Source: Pseudomonas sp. S30
GTDB taxonomy: Bacteria > Pseudomonadota > Gammaproteobacteria > Pseudomonadales > Pseudomonadaceae
Length of the DNA: 64,000 nt
Direction: 5' to 3'
NCBI RefSeq assembly: GCF_016518545.1
Contig: NZ_JACVTO010000008.1
Span: 178,037-242,036 of the forward strand
Under the pieces are notes generated by a model. That model made no database searches. It had not been told where the DNA came from and worked only from the letters and a program-made list of their open reading frames with translations. Shown here one piece after another: positions 54,041-64,000 of the stretch. Numbering within the stretch: position 1 is the stretch's first letter; every line of letters begins with the position of its first letter. A program made the translations under genes and the position numbers.

Positions 54041-54253
54041 ATGGCTGAGCGTCAGAACGGTACCGTCAAGTGGTTCAATGACGAGAAAGGTTATGGCTTC
54101 ATTACCCCAGAAAGCGGTGCGGACCTGTTCGTCCACTTCCGCGCCATCCAAGGCAATGGTTTCAAGAGCCTGAAAGAAGGCCAGAAGGTGACCTTCGAAG
54201 CCGTTCAGGGCCAGAAAGGCATGCAAGCTGACAACGTTCAGGTTGCTGACTGA
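54041..54253 (+). CDS. cold-shock protein (CspA family)
   Basis: This 70-residue single-stranded nucleic-acid-binding protein has the OB-fold motifs RNP1 (KGYGFIT) and RNP2 (LFVHFRAI, with FVHF). It acts as an RNA chaperone. Whether it is cold-induced or constitutive cannot be read from the sequence. A strong terminator follows. Confidence 0.97.
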   Translation: MAERQNGTVKWFNDEKGYGFITPESGADLFVHFRAIQGNGFKSLKEGQKVTFEAVQGQKGMQADNVQVAD

Positions 54254-54267
54254 GCCAGTCGGCTTCT

Positions 54268-54302
54268 AAAAAAGCCCCTGCCCAGTGCAGGGGCTTTTTT
54301 TT
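54268..54302 (+). terminator. rho-independent terminator of the cold-shock gene
   Basis: An A-run and GCCCCTGC pair with GCAGGGGC and a following run of eight T, with a CCAGT loop. It is near-symmetric and could work in both directions. Confidence 0.93.
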
Positions 54303-54342
54303 GTCCGTAGAATGCCCGCTTCGTTCATCGGAGCCACCGCGC

Positions 54343-54831
54343 ATGTCCCAGCACACGCTACATCCCCAGGGTGAGTTTCCGCCTGCCGGTCTGGGCCGAC
54401 GCCTGGCGGCGATGTTCTACGACCTTTTGCTGTGCATCGCCCTGCTCATCGTCACGGCGTTCGTCTACAAGCTGATCCAGATGTCGATCGTCGGTGAAGT
54501 GCGCCTGCGCGAACTCAGCGAAGCCGGCGCCCTGGACGGCGACCCGTTGCTGTCCACCGTGCTGCTGTTCGCACTGTTCGGTTTCTTCGCCAAGTTCTGG
54601 ACCCATGGCGGCCAGACGCTGGGCATGCAGGTGTGGGGCGTGCGAGTACAGAACGCCGATGGCAGCGCCATCAGCCTGTGGCAGGCGTTGCTGCGCTTCG
54701 TGGTGGCCATCGCTTCGTGGTTGTGCCTGGGGTTGGGCTTCGTCTGGTCGCTGATCGACAAGCGAAAGCGCAGCTGGCATGACATCTACTCACAGACCCA
54801 GCTTGTGCGCATTCCCAAACCACGCAAATGA
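54343..54831 (+). CDS. RDD-family membrane protein
   Basis: This 162-residue inner-membrane protein has three hydrophobic segments and the RDD signature (GLGRRLAAMFYDLLLCIALL, then GGQTLGMQVWGVRV and RSWHDIYSQT). The usual Arg-Asp-Asp reads FYDLL here after the Arg pair. Function unknown, possibly transport. Start chosen at MSQHTLHPQG. Confidence 0.9.
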   Translation: MSQHTLHPQGEFPPAGLGRRLAAMFYDLLLCIALLIVTAFVYKLIQMSIVGEVRLRELSEAGALDGDPLLSTVLLFALFGFFAKFWTHGGQTLGMQVWGVRVQNADGSAISLWQALLRFVVAIASWLCLGLGFVWSLIDKRKRSWHDIYSQTQLVRIPKPRK

Positions 54832-54974
54832 GCGCATCGCCCAGGCGGAGGGTTGCAGATGCACGCATCGGCCAGGCAAGGACCACAGTCCGGGTGTAGG
54901 GCAACGGCTGGCCCGGGCCAGCGCTGCCGGCCATCGCAGCTGAGCTGCCGTTCTATAGAGGCGGGATACGGCAC

Positions 54975-54997
54975 CCGGGGCTGCAAGACAGCCCCGG
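54975..54997. terminator. bidirectional hairpin between RDD gene and lptG
   Basis: CCGGGGCTG (54975-54983) pairs perfectly with CAGCCCCGG (54989-54997) over a CAAGA loop, between two convergent genes. T-runs are absent. Confidence 0.55.
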
Positions 54998-55011
54998 TCC
55001 GATACTGTCGG

Positions 55012-56073
55012 TCATCCGGCTCGGCGCAACAACCACACACCCGCCAGCGCACAGATGCCTGCAGGTATCACCACCGCGAGCAGCGGCGGGAAGCCGAAGA
55101 CCTGGCTGGAGGGGCCCAGCAAGTCCTGGGCGATGCGGAACACGAAGCCCACCAACACGCCGGTGAACACGCGCTGGCCCAGGGTCACCGAGCGCAGCGG
55201 CCCGAAGATGAAGGAGATGGCCATCAGCACCAGTGCAGCGGTGACCACCGGTTGCAGGATCTTGCTCCAGAACGCCAGCCAGTAGCGGGCATTGTTCAAG
55301 CCCTGGTCGGCCAGGTAGTGGATGTACTGCCACAGTCCGGTCATCGACAGCGACTCCGGTGGCAGCACCACCGTATTGAGCAGCTCAGGGGTGACCGACA
55401 CATCCCAGACTTCTTCCGGCGCCTGCACCACTTCGGTGTGATCGCCACGGAAGAACGTGGTCTTGACGTCATGCAGGGTCCAGCGCTGGTCCTGGTAGGA
55501 AGCGCGACGGGCGAAGCTGGCGGTGAGAATCTTGCGCTGGTCGTCGAACCGGTAGCGGGTCACCCCCAGCAGCAGGCCATTGGGCTGCACCGAGTTGATG
55601 TGCACGAATTCATCGCCCTGACGATGCCACATGCCGCGCTTGGAGCTCTGCGCTTCACCACCGCCCTGGGCCAGCGAGCGCTCGGCCTGGGCCTTGTTCT
55701 CGGTGACCGGGGCGACGTACTCGCCCACCAGCAGGCCGATCAGCATCAGCACCAGCATGGGCTTCATCACCGCCCAGACGATACGGCCGATGGACACGCC
55801 GGCAGCGCGCATGATGGTCAGCTCGCTGCTGCTGGCCAGGCTGCCCAGGCCGATCAGGCAACCGATCAGCGCGGCCATGGGCAGCATGTCGTAAAGACGG
55901 CGCGGTGCGGTGAGCAACACGTAGCTGCTGGCATCGAGCAGCGTATAGGTGGCGCTCAGGTCGCCCATTTCATCGATGAAGGCGAACAGCGAAGCGAGGC
56001 CGAGGATGATGCCCAACACGGCCAGAATGGCCATCAGCACGCTCTTGCCGATGTAGCGATCGAGCTTAACCAC
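55012..56073 (-). CDS. lptG: LPS export ABC transporter permease LptG
   Basis: This 353-residue permease, with LptF and the ATPase LptB, extracts lipopolysaccharide from the inner membrane. It shows the YjgP/YjgQ pattern: membrane segments at both ends (LDRYIGKSVLMAILAVLG; three near the C-terminus) around a periplasmic beta-jellyroll. Its start overlaps the lptF end by eight bases. Confidence 0.97.
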   Translation of the reverse strand: MVKLDRYIGKSVLMAILAVLGIILGLASLFAFIDEMGDLSATYTLLDASSYVLLTAPRRLYDMLPMAALIGCLIGLGSLASSSELTIMRAAGVSIGRIVWAVMKPMLVLMLIGLLVGEYVAPVTENKAQAERSLAQGGGEAQSSKRGMWHRQGDEFVHINSVQPNGLLLGVTRYRFDDQRKILTASFARRASYQDQRWTLHDVKTTFFRGDHTEVVQAPEEVWDVSVTPELLNTVVLPPESLSMTGLWQYIHYLADQGLNNARYWLAFWSKILQPVVTAALVLMAISFIFGPLRSVTLGQRVFTGVLVGFVFRIAQDLLGPSSQVFGFPPLLAVVIPAGICALAGVWLLRRAG

Positions 56074-57181
56074 GGGTCACCCCCGCGCGACGCGCAGCCA
56101 TCTTCAAACGCAGCGGCTCCCAGTACATCAGCGCCAGGCCAATGGCCAGGAACAGGGCATGGACCCACCAGAAGCCGAGGGCAATCGGCAACTTGCCCTT
56201 TTCCAGGGCGCCACGTACGGAAATCAGCATCGTCAGGTAGGCCATGTACAGGAGAATCGCCGGCAGCAGTTTGAGGAAGCGGCCCTGGCGCGGGTTGACC
56301 CTGGCCAGAGGGACCGCCAGCAGGGTCACGACGAACACCAGCAGCGGCAACGACAACCGCCATTGCAGCTCGGCGCGCTCGCTCACGCCGTCGTGGCCGA
56401 GCAGGTCGCTGGTGGGGATGGCTTCGCGCTCGGTCACTTCCTGGCTGACCTCCGGCTTGGGCAACTGCACGCCATAGGTGTCGTAGCGGATCGCGCGGTA
56501 ACCGGCTTCACCCGGGTTGCCGTCGTAGCGGTAGCCGTTCTCCAGGATCAGGTAGCGATTGCCGTCCTTCTGCACCTCCTGGTGACCTTTTTCGGCGACC
56601 AGTACCGAGGGTGCGCGGTCCTTGGACTTGTCCTGGTTGAAGCGCTTCTCGGAAATGAACACTCCGCCCAGGTTGACCCGGTCGTCGGACATCTGCTCGG
56701 CATAGGTGACCCGGGTCCCGTCGCGCAGGGTCTGGAAACGACCCGGCACCAGGGTATCGAACTCGGTCAGGGCGTCCTGCTGGGCGATGATCTTCTGCAC
56801 CTGGGCAACGCCCAGGGGCGCCAGGCTCAGGCTCAGCCAAGCCACCAGCAGCGCCACCAGCGCAGCGGGTGCCAGGGTCAGCGCCAGCAGGCGCTGCTGG
56901 CTCATGCCGGTGGCCGAGAGCACGGTCATCTCGCTTTCCAGGTACAGCCGACCGTAGGCCAGCAGGATGCCGAGGAACAGCCCCAGGGGCAGGATCAGTT
57001 GCAGGAAGCCCGGCAGGCGGAAGCCCATGATCAGGAACAGCACACCCGGATCGAGCGCACCCTGAGCCGCCTGGGCCAGGTACTTGATGAAACGCCCGCT
57101 CATGATGATCACCAGCAGCACGGCGCTGACGGCGCTCAAGGTGACCAGCACCTCGCGGGACAGATAACGGAAGACGATCAA
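56066..57181 (-). CDS. lptF: LPS export ABC transporter permease LptF
   Basis: This 371-residue partner of LptG has the same YjgP/YjgQ layout, with GRLYLESEMTVLSATGMSQQRLL as the conserved coupling loop. The start is TTG at 57181: the family begins IVFRYLSREVL, and AGGAG lies eight bases upstream. The frame is open for 66 codons before that but reads into the divergent pepA promoter region. Confidence 0.96.
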   Translation of the reverse strand: MIVFRYLSREVLVTLSAVSAVLLVIIMSGRFIKYLAQAAQGALDPGVLFLIMGFRLPGFLQLILPLGLFLGILLAYGRLYLESEMTVLSATGMSQQRLLALTLAPAALVALLVAWLSLSLAPLGVAQVQKIIAQQDALTEFDTLVPGRFQTLRDGTRVTYAEQMSDDRVNLGGVFISEKRFNQDKSKDRAPSVLVAEKGHQEVQKDGNRYLILENGYRYDGNPGEAGYRAIRYDTYGVQLPKPEVSQEVTEREAIPTSDLLGHDGVSERAELQWRLSLPLLVFVVTLLAVPLARVNPRQGRFLKLLPAILLYMAYLTMLISVRGALEKGKLPIALGFWWVHALFLAIGLALMYWEPLRLKMAARRAGVTRG

Positions 57182-59026
<1,845 letters not shown>

Positions 59027-59078
59027 GCCATGGGGGCGGTGGCAGGCGCCGCCGCCCCTCGCCAGTCGCTCAACCAGC

Positions 59079-59507
59079 ATGAGTAAAGTCGACTTCTACA
59101 TCCTGCCCACCGATTCCCTGTCGGTACGGCTGGATTTCGCCTGCAAGCTGTGCGAAAAGGCCTGGCGCCTGGGCCATCGGGTCTATCTGCACTGTCAGGA
59201 CGAGGCCCAGCGCAGCGAGCTGGACGAGCGCCTGTGGCGCTTCAAGGGCGAGGCCTTCGTTCCCCACGACCTGGCCGAACTGCACCTCGATGCACAGGTG
59301 GCTCTGGGCATAGGCAGTGACGCAGGCGCCCACCAGGATCTGCTGATCAACCTTGGCGCTGAAGTGCCAGCATTCGTCGGTCAGTTCGAGCGTGTCGCAG
59401 AGATCGTCGTCGAACACCCATCGGAGCGCCAATCGGCTCGCGAGCGATTCCGTTTCTACCGCGAACAGGGCTATGCTCTGCAGGACCACCGCTTACAGCG
59501 ACTTTGA
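59079..59507 (+). CDS. holC: DNA polymerase III subunit chi
   Basis: This 142-residue clamp-loader accessory protein links the polymerase to SSB. It matches HolC by its start (KVDFYILPTDSLSVRLDFACKLCEKAW), by FKGEAFVPHDL, and by the usual pepA-holC-valS order. It is followed closely by a small conserved gene. Confidence 0.95.
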   Translation: MSKVDFYILPTDSLSVRLDFACKLCEKAWRLGHRVYLHCQDEAQRSELDERLWRFKGEAFVPHDLAELHLDAQVALGIGSDAGAHQDLLINLGAEVPAFVGQFERVAEIVVEHPSERQSARERFRFYREQGYALQDHRLQRL

Positions 59508-59512
59508 CGACG

Positions 59513-59863
59513 ATGGACAAACCCGCTTCCGTGAATCAATCCACCCACTTGCTCGACGACCTGGAGTCGATTCGCCAGCTGCTTGGCGACAGCGACCTGC
59601 AACCGCCGCTGCTCACCGACACCGTGGAGCAGACGCCCCTGCAGTTGCAGCCATCGCCGGCGACCCCGCCAGAACCTGCCGTCGCAGCCGAAGATGCGCA
59701 GACCCGCCGCCAGGACACCCTGCTGCACCTGGAGGCCGAATTGCGCGCCGCCGCGCAATCGATCATGCAGGATGTGATCAAGGACTACACCCCTCACATC
59801 GAAGCCGAAATCAAGCGTCGCCTGGAGGCCCGCATGGAGCGCCTGGTCCAGCGTTCGGAATAG
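59513..59863 (+). CDS. small conserved hypothetical protein between holC and valS
   Basis: This 116-residue acidic protein has a low-complexity Pro/Gln/Thr-rich middle and a helical C-terminus (HLEAELRAAAQSIMQDVIKDYTPHIEAEIKRRLEARMERLV). It begins six bases after holC and is probably co-translated with it. Pseudomonads carry a gene of this kind here; its role is unknown, possibly linked to the polymerase. Confidence 0.82.
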   Translation: MDKPASVNQSTHLLDDLESIRQLLGDSDLQPPLLTDTVEQTPLQLQPSPATPPEPAVAAEDAQTRRQDTLLHLEAELRAAAQSIMQDVIKDYTPHIEAEIKRRLEARMERLVQRSE

Positions 59864-60010
59864 CTCGCCCCGCGCGGCGGCAAGGCCAGGTCGGCCTGTA
59901 CCGGCAGGGCCGGTCGACCTGCGATGAGGGCTGGCGCGCTCGCCTTGTCGCTGGCAGCTTGGTTATACTTCCCGGCTTTCCCGAATTAATGCCTAAGGGT
60001 CCCGCCGCGC

Positions 60011-62857
60011 ATGGATAAGACCTACCAGCCGCACGCCATCGAAACTTCCTGGTACAACACCTGGGAGTCCGAGAACTATTTCGCTCCGCAAGGTGCAGGC
60101 GAGTCCTACACCATCATGATTCCGCCGCCCAACGTGACCGGCAGCCTGCACATGGGCCACGGTTTCAACAACGCGATCATGGACGCCCTGATCCGCTTCC
60201 GGCGCATGCAAGGGCGCGACACCCTGTGGCAGCCGGGCACCGACCACGCCGGCATCGCCACGCAGATGCTGGTGGAGCGTCAACTCGAGGCGAAAGGCCA
60301 GAACCGTCATGACCTGGGTCGCGAGCAGTTCCTGGAGAAGGTCTGGGAATGGAAGGCGCAGTCGGGCGGCAACATCAGCCGGCAGATTCGTCGCCTGGGT
60401 TCCTCGGTCGACTGGAGCCGCGAACGCTTCACCATGGACGACGGCCTGTCCGAGGCGGTCAAGGAAGCCTTCGTGCGCCTGCACGAAGACGGTCTGATCT
60501 ACCGTGGCAAGCGTCTGGTCAACTGGGATACCAAGCTGCACACCGCCATCTCCGACCTCGAAGTGGAGAACCACGACGAAAAAGGTCACCTGTGGAACCT
60601 GCGTTATCCACTGGCCGATGGTGCCCTCACTGCAGAGGGCCAGGATCACCTGGTGGTCGCCACCACTCGCCCCGAGACCCTGCTCGGTGACGCGGCCGTG
60701 GCCGTCAACCCGACCGACGAGCGCTATCAGGCCCTGATCGGCCAGTTCGTCGAACTGCCGCTGGTGGGTCGCCGCATTCCGATCATCGCCGACGACTACT
60801 GCGACCCCGAGTTCGGCACCGGTTGCGTGAAGATCACCCCGGCCCACGACTTCAACGACTACGAAGTCGGCAAGCGCCATGATCTGCCGCTGCTCAACAT
60901 CTTCGACAAGAACGCCAGCGTGCTCCCTGCTGCGCAGGCGTTCAACCTCGATGGCAGCGTCAACGAGGCCGTCGACACCGCGCTGCCGGCGCAGTACGCC
61001 GGCCTGGACCGCTTCGCCGCGCGCAAGCAGATCATCGCGGACCTGGAGGCCCAGGGCCTGTTGGTGGGCATCGACGACCATGCCCTGAAGGTCCCCAAGG
61101 GCGACCGTTCCGGCACCATCATCGAACCCTGGTTGACGGACCAATGGTACGTCTCCACCAAACCGCTGGCCGAACCGGCCATCGCCGCCGTGGAAGATGG
61201 CCGCATCCAGTTCGTGCCCAAGCAGTACGAGAACATGTACTTCTCCTGGATGCGCGACATCCAGGACTGGTGCATCAGCCGCCAGCTGTGGTGGGGCCAC
61301 CGCATCCCGGCCTGGTACGACGCCACCGGCCAGGTCTATGTTGGTCGTGACGAACAGGAAGTGCGCCGCAAGCATGGCCTGGGCGACGACGTGAGCCTGC
61401 GTCAGGACGACGACGTGCTGGACACCTGGTTCAGCTCGGGCCTGTGGACCTTCTCCACCCTCGGTTGGCCGGAACAGACCGAATTCCTGAAGAAATTCCA
61501 CTCCACCGACGTTCTGGTGACGGGCTTCGACATCATCTTCTTCTGGGTCGCCCGGATGATCATGCTGACCATGCACCTGGTGAAGAACGACGATGGCACC
61601 CCCCAGGTCCCGTTCAAGACCGTGTACGTGCACGGCCTGGTACGCGACGGCCAGGGCCAGAAGATGTCCAAGTCCAAGGGCAACGTGCTCGACCCGCTGG
61701 ACATCGTCGACGGCATCACCCTCGACGCCCTGCTGGAAAAGCGCACCAGTGGCCTGATGCAACCCAAGCTCGCCGAGAAGATCGCCAAGCAGACCAAGGC
61801 CGAGTTCCCGGAGGGCATCGCCAGCTACGGCACCGACGCCCTGCGCTTCACCTTCTGCTCGCTGGCCTCCACGGGGCGCGACATCAAGTTCGACATGGGT
61901 CGCGTCGAGGGCTACCGCAACTTCTGCAACAAGATCTGGAACGCCGCGCGCTACGTGCTGGACAAGGGGGAGGACTGCGGCCAGAACGGTGAGGCCTGCG
62001 AATTGTCGCTGGCCGATCGCTGGATCATCTCGCAGTTGCAGCGCACCGAAGCCGAAGTGACCCGCCAGCTCGAGCAGTTCCGCTTCGACCTGGCCAGCCA
62101 GGCGCTGTACGAATTCATCTGGAACCAGTATTGCGACTGGTATCTGGAGCTGTCCAAGCCGGTGCTGTGGGACGAGAACGCGCCGGTCGAGCGCGCCCGC
62201 GGTACCCGCCGCACCTTGGTCCGCGTGCTGGAAGTGGCGCTGCGCCTGGCCCATCCGTTCATGCCGTTCATCACCGAGGAAATCTGGCAGCGCATCGCCC
62301 CGCTGGCCGGTGTGCACGGCAAGACCATCATGTTGCAACAGTGGCCGGTGGCCAATGAACAGCGCATCGATGTGGCCGCCGAAGGCGATATCGAATGGCT
62401 CAAGGAACTGATGGTCGGGCTGCGCAACATTCGCGCGGAAATGAACATCGGTCCGGGCAAACCCCTGCCGCTGTTCCTGAAGAACGCCAGCGCCGAGGAT
62501 CAGCGTCGTCTGCACGACAACGAGGCCCTGCTCAAGAAGCTGGCCAAGGTCGAATCCTTCACCGTGCTCGGTGAACAGGATGAAGCGCCGTTGTCGGCGA
62601 CCGCCCTGGTGGGCGACCTGCAAGTGCTGGTGCCGATGGCAGGCCTGATCGACAAGAACGCCGAGCTGGCGCGTCTGAACAAGGAAATCCAGCGCCTGCA
62701 AGCCGAGGTCCAGCGGGTCGGCGGCAAGCTGTCCAATGCCGCCTTCGTCGACAAGGCACCGCCTGCGGTGATCGACAAGGAACGCGCCAAGCTGGCCGAG
62801 TCCGAGCAGGCCCTGGCCAAATTCACCGAGCAGCATGCACGGATCGCTGCGCTGTAA
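60011..62857 (+). CDS. valS: valyl-tRNA synthetase
   Basis: This 948-residue class I synthetase charges tRNA-Val. The HIGH motif is HMGH at 47-50 and the KMSKS motif is at 551-555. An editing CP1 domain lies between (residues about 190-340), and a C-terminal coiled-coil arm closes the protein ([24 protein letters not shown]). The ATG at 60011 fits the family start [11 protein letters not shown]. Confidence 0.98.
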   Translation: MDKTYQPHAIETSWYNTWESENYFAPQGAGESYTIMIPPPNVTGSLHMGHGFNNAIMDALIRFRRMQGRDTLWQPGTDHAGIATQMLVERQLEAKGQNRHDLGREQFLEKVWEWKAQSGGNISRQIRRLGSSVDWSRERFTMDDGLSEAVKEAFVRLHEDGLIYRGKRLVNWDTKLHTAISDLEVENHDEKGHLWNLRYPLADGALTAEGQDHLVVATTRPETLLGDAAVAVNPTDERYQALIGQFVELPLVGRRIPIIADDYCDPEFGTGCVKITPAHDFNDYEVGKRHDLPLLNIFDKNASVLPAAQAFNLDGSVNEAVDTALPAQYAGLDRFAARKQIIADLEAQGLLVGIDDHALKVPKGDRSGTIIEPWLTDQWYVSTKPLAEPAIAAVEDGRIQFVPKQYENMYFSWMRDIQDWCISRQLWWGHRIPAWYDATGQVYVGRDEQEVRRKHGLGDDVSLRQDDDVLDTWFSSGLWTFSTLGWPEQTEFLKKFHSTDVLVTGFDIIFFWVARMIMLTMHLVKNDDGTPQVPFKTVYVHGLVRDGQGQKMSKSKGNVLDPLDIVDGITLDALLEKRTSGLMQPKLAEKIAKQTKAEFPEGIASYGTDALRFTFCSLASTGRDIKFDMGRVEGYRNFCNKIWNAARYVLDKGEDCGQNGEACELSLADRWIISQLQRTEAEVTRQLEQFRFDLASQALYEFIWNQYCDWYLELSKPVLWDENAPVERARGTRRTLVRVLEVALRLAHPFMPFITEEIWQRIAPLAGVHGKTIMLQQWPVANEQRIDVAAEGDIEWLKELMVGLRNIRAEMNIGPGKPLPLFLKNASAEDQRRLHDNEALLKKLAKVESFTVLGEQDEAPLSATALVGDLQVLVPMAGLIDKNAELARLNKEIQRLQAEVQRVGGKLSNAAFVDKAPPAVIDKERAKLAESEQALAKFTEQHARIAAL

Positions 62858-62887
62858 TCCCTGCTGTAACCCCTAGAGAGACCGCTG

Positions 62888-62907
62888 GGGCCGCCCTGCG
62901 GCCCTTT
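62888..62907 (+). terminator. terminator-like hairpin after valS
   Basis: GGGCCGC (62888-62894) and GCGGCCC (62898-62904) form a 7-bp stem followed by TTT, 31 bases after the stop. Confidence 0.6.
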
Positions 62908-62962
62908 CGCGTCCACCAGGGCGCGAAGGTGCTGCACGCAGCCCCAGGGCCTGGACCCGACC

Positions 62963-63916
62963 ATGACCCACAAACCCACCCTGCACCCGCGCAACCGCCA
63001 CCAGGGTCGCTACGACTTTCCCCGCCTGATCGAGATTCATCCCGACCTCGCCCGCTTCACCCTGATCAATCCCCACGGCAAACCCAGCATCGACTTCGCC
63101 AACCCCGAAGCGGTCAGGGTGTTCAACCGCGCCCTGCTCAAGGCCCAGTACGGCATCGAGCACTGGGACATTCCCGCCGATTACCTCTGCCCACCCATTC
63201 CGGGGCGGGCCGACTACATCCATGTCCTGGCCGATCTGCTGGCCGAGGACAACCAGGGGCAGGTTCCGCGTGGCAAAAAGGTGCATGCACTGGATATCGG
63301 CGTGGGCGCCAACTGCATCTATCCACTGCTAGGCCACAGTGACTATCGCTGGTCATTTCTAGGCTCGGACATCGACCCGGTCGCATTGGCCTCGGCGCGA
63401 GCCATCGTCCAGGCCAACGGCCTGACCAAGGCGATCGAGCTGCGCCAGCAGGCGCTGCCCTCGCACATTCTCGGCCACCTGCTCAAGGCCAGCGAGCGCT
63501 TCGACCTGACCCTGTGCAACCCGCCGTTCCACGCCTCTCGTGATGAGGCGACCCGTGGCAGCCAGCGCAAGTGGAAGAACCTCGGCAAGCAGGATCCGAA
63601 GCGCCGCTTGCCCGTGCTCAATTTCGGCGGGCAGAACAACGAGCTGTGGTGCGAAGGCGGCGAGATTCGCTTCGTCAGCCAACTGATCGGCGAAAGCGTC
63701 GCGTCTGCCGGCCAGGTGCTGTGGTTCACCAGCCTGGTGTCCAAGGCCAGCAATCTGCCGGGCATCGAGGCCGCGCTGAAGAAGGCCGGTAGCCGCAGCC
63801 AGCGGATCGTCGAAATGGGCCAAGGTCAGAAACAGAGCCGCATGGTCGCCTGGAGCTTCCATGACGACGCCGCACGCGCCGATTGGCATCGCCGCCGCGA
63901 CAACCCCCAGGCATGA
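62963..63916 (+). CDS. rlmF: 23S rRNA (adenine(1618)-N6)-methyltransferase
   Basis: This 317-residue SAM-dependent enzyme methylates A1618 of 23S rRNA. It has the RlmF start ([17 protein letters not shown]), the SAM motif [15 protein letters not shown] and the N6-adenine catalytic motif NPPF (LCNPPFHAS). The start ATG is 106 bases after valS. Confidence 0.96.
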   Translation: MTHKPTLHPRNRHQGRYDFPRLIEIHPDLARFTLINPHGKPSIDFANPEAVRVFNRALLKAQYGIEHWDIPADYLCPPIPGRADYIHVLADLLAEDNQGQVPRGKKVHALDIGVGANCIYPLLGHSDYRWSFLGSDIDPVALASARAIVQANGLTKAIELRQQALPSHILGHLLKASERFDLTLCNPPFHASRDEATRGSQRKWKNLGKQDPKRRLPVLNFGGQNNELWCEGGEIRFVSQLIGESVASAGQVLWFTSLVSKASNLPGIEAALKKAGSRSQRIVEMGQGQKQSRMVAWSFHDDAARADWHRRRDNPQA

Positions 63917-63945
63917 AAAAGCCGCGCCCCGGCGCCCCCGGGGCG
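63913..63945 (-). terminator. terminator of a minus-strand gene beyond the window
   Basis: A GC-rich imperfect stem (GCCGCGCCCCGG against CCCGGGGCGGC) is followed on the minus strand by TTTTTC, overlapping the rlmF stop. It probably ends a convergent gene to the right. Confidence 0.6.
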
Positions 63946-64000
63946 GCCCCCGACAGCATCCTGCCCCACGGCCAGGGTTCGTGGGATACCCGCACAGTGC

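Noticed and set aside
59993..62836. Very long open frame antisense to valS (about 947 codons)
   Set aside because: High-GC genes with strong third-position bias leave long antisense frames. valS is unmistakable and the antisense product has no recognisable motif. The same holds for long frames opposite guaBA, leuA, gcvP and cumA.

Overview
The window is GC-rich chromosomal DNA with the gene content and order of the Pseudomonas putida group: an Entner-Doudoroff and glucose-uptake cluster, guaBA, leuA, a HasI-type heme-uptake locus, gcvHPT, lptFG-pepA-holC-valS. The species assignment comes from recognising proteins and synteny by eye, not from a database search. No rRNA, tRNA or CRISPR was seen.

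Layout. 1-2693: end of a NUDIX gene, an L,D-transpeptidase, tadA and the multicopper oxidase cumA. 2857-7780: two accessory-looking genes, an unrecognised 652-residue protein and a TTG-initiated autotransporter. 7909-17873: guaB-guaA, a small Cys-pair protein, a TauE-type permease divergent from a LysR regulator, xseA, an M23 peptidase, and leuA with a possible leucine-rich leader peptide. 17993-36580: the glucose block, with zwf-pgl-eda opposite hexR, a hexose-6-phosphate mutarotase, gtsABCD-oprB, an AGE-family epimerase, the GtrS/GltR two-component pair, glk-edd, and gap opposite edd. HexR-like dyads lie before zwf, edd and gap. A 148-bp MITE-like element abuts the end of oprB and contains its stop codon.

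36720-42214: an ECF sigma factor behind a Fur-box-like sequence, a FecR-type anti-sigma factor, a heme TonB receptor, heme oxygenase and a YbaN/DUF454 protein. 42271-44528: a CaiB/BaiF protein, then a decayed 3' piece of arcC with its probable terminator still in place. This suggests that the arginine deiminase operon was deleted here. A DUF5064-like gene follows.

44642-53696: a TyrR/GcsR-like sigma-54 activator and its presumed target gcvHPT. Between them sits an AT-rich S-type pyocin module. The HNH-nuclease pyocin gene is broken by a frameshift near its start and by an in-frame amber codon, but its immunity gene is intact. A -24/-12 promoter and tandem 18-bp TyrR-like dyads lie before gcvH. 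54041-63916: a cold-shock gene, an RDD protein, lptG-lptF, pepA, holC, a small conserved protein, valS and rlmF.

The genes fit a soil or rhizosphere pseudomonad that takes up glucose through OprB and GtsABCD, catabolises it through 6-phosphogluconate under HexR and GltR control, and acquires iron from heme. The most informative anomalies are the arcC relic, the doubly broken pyocin, the MITE at oprB, and the regulatory DNA before gcvH.
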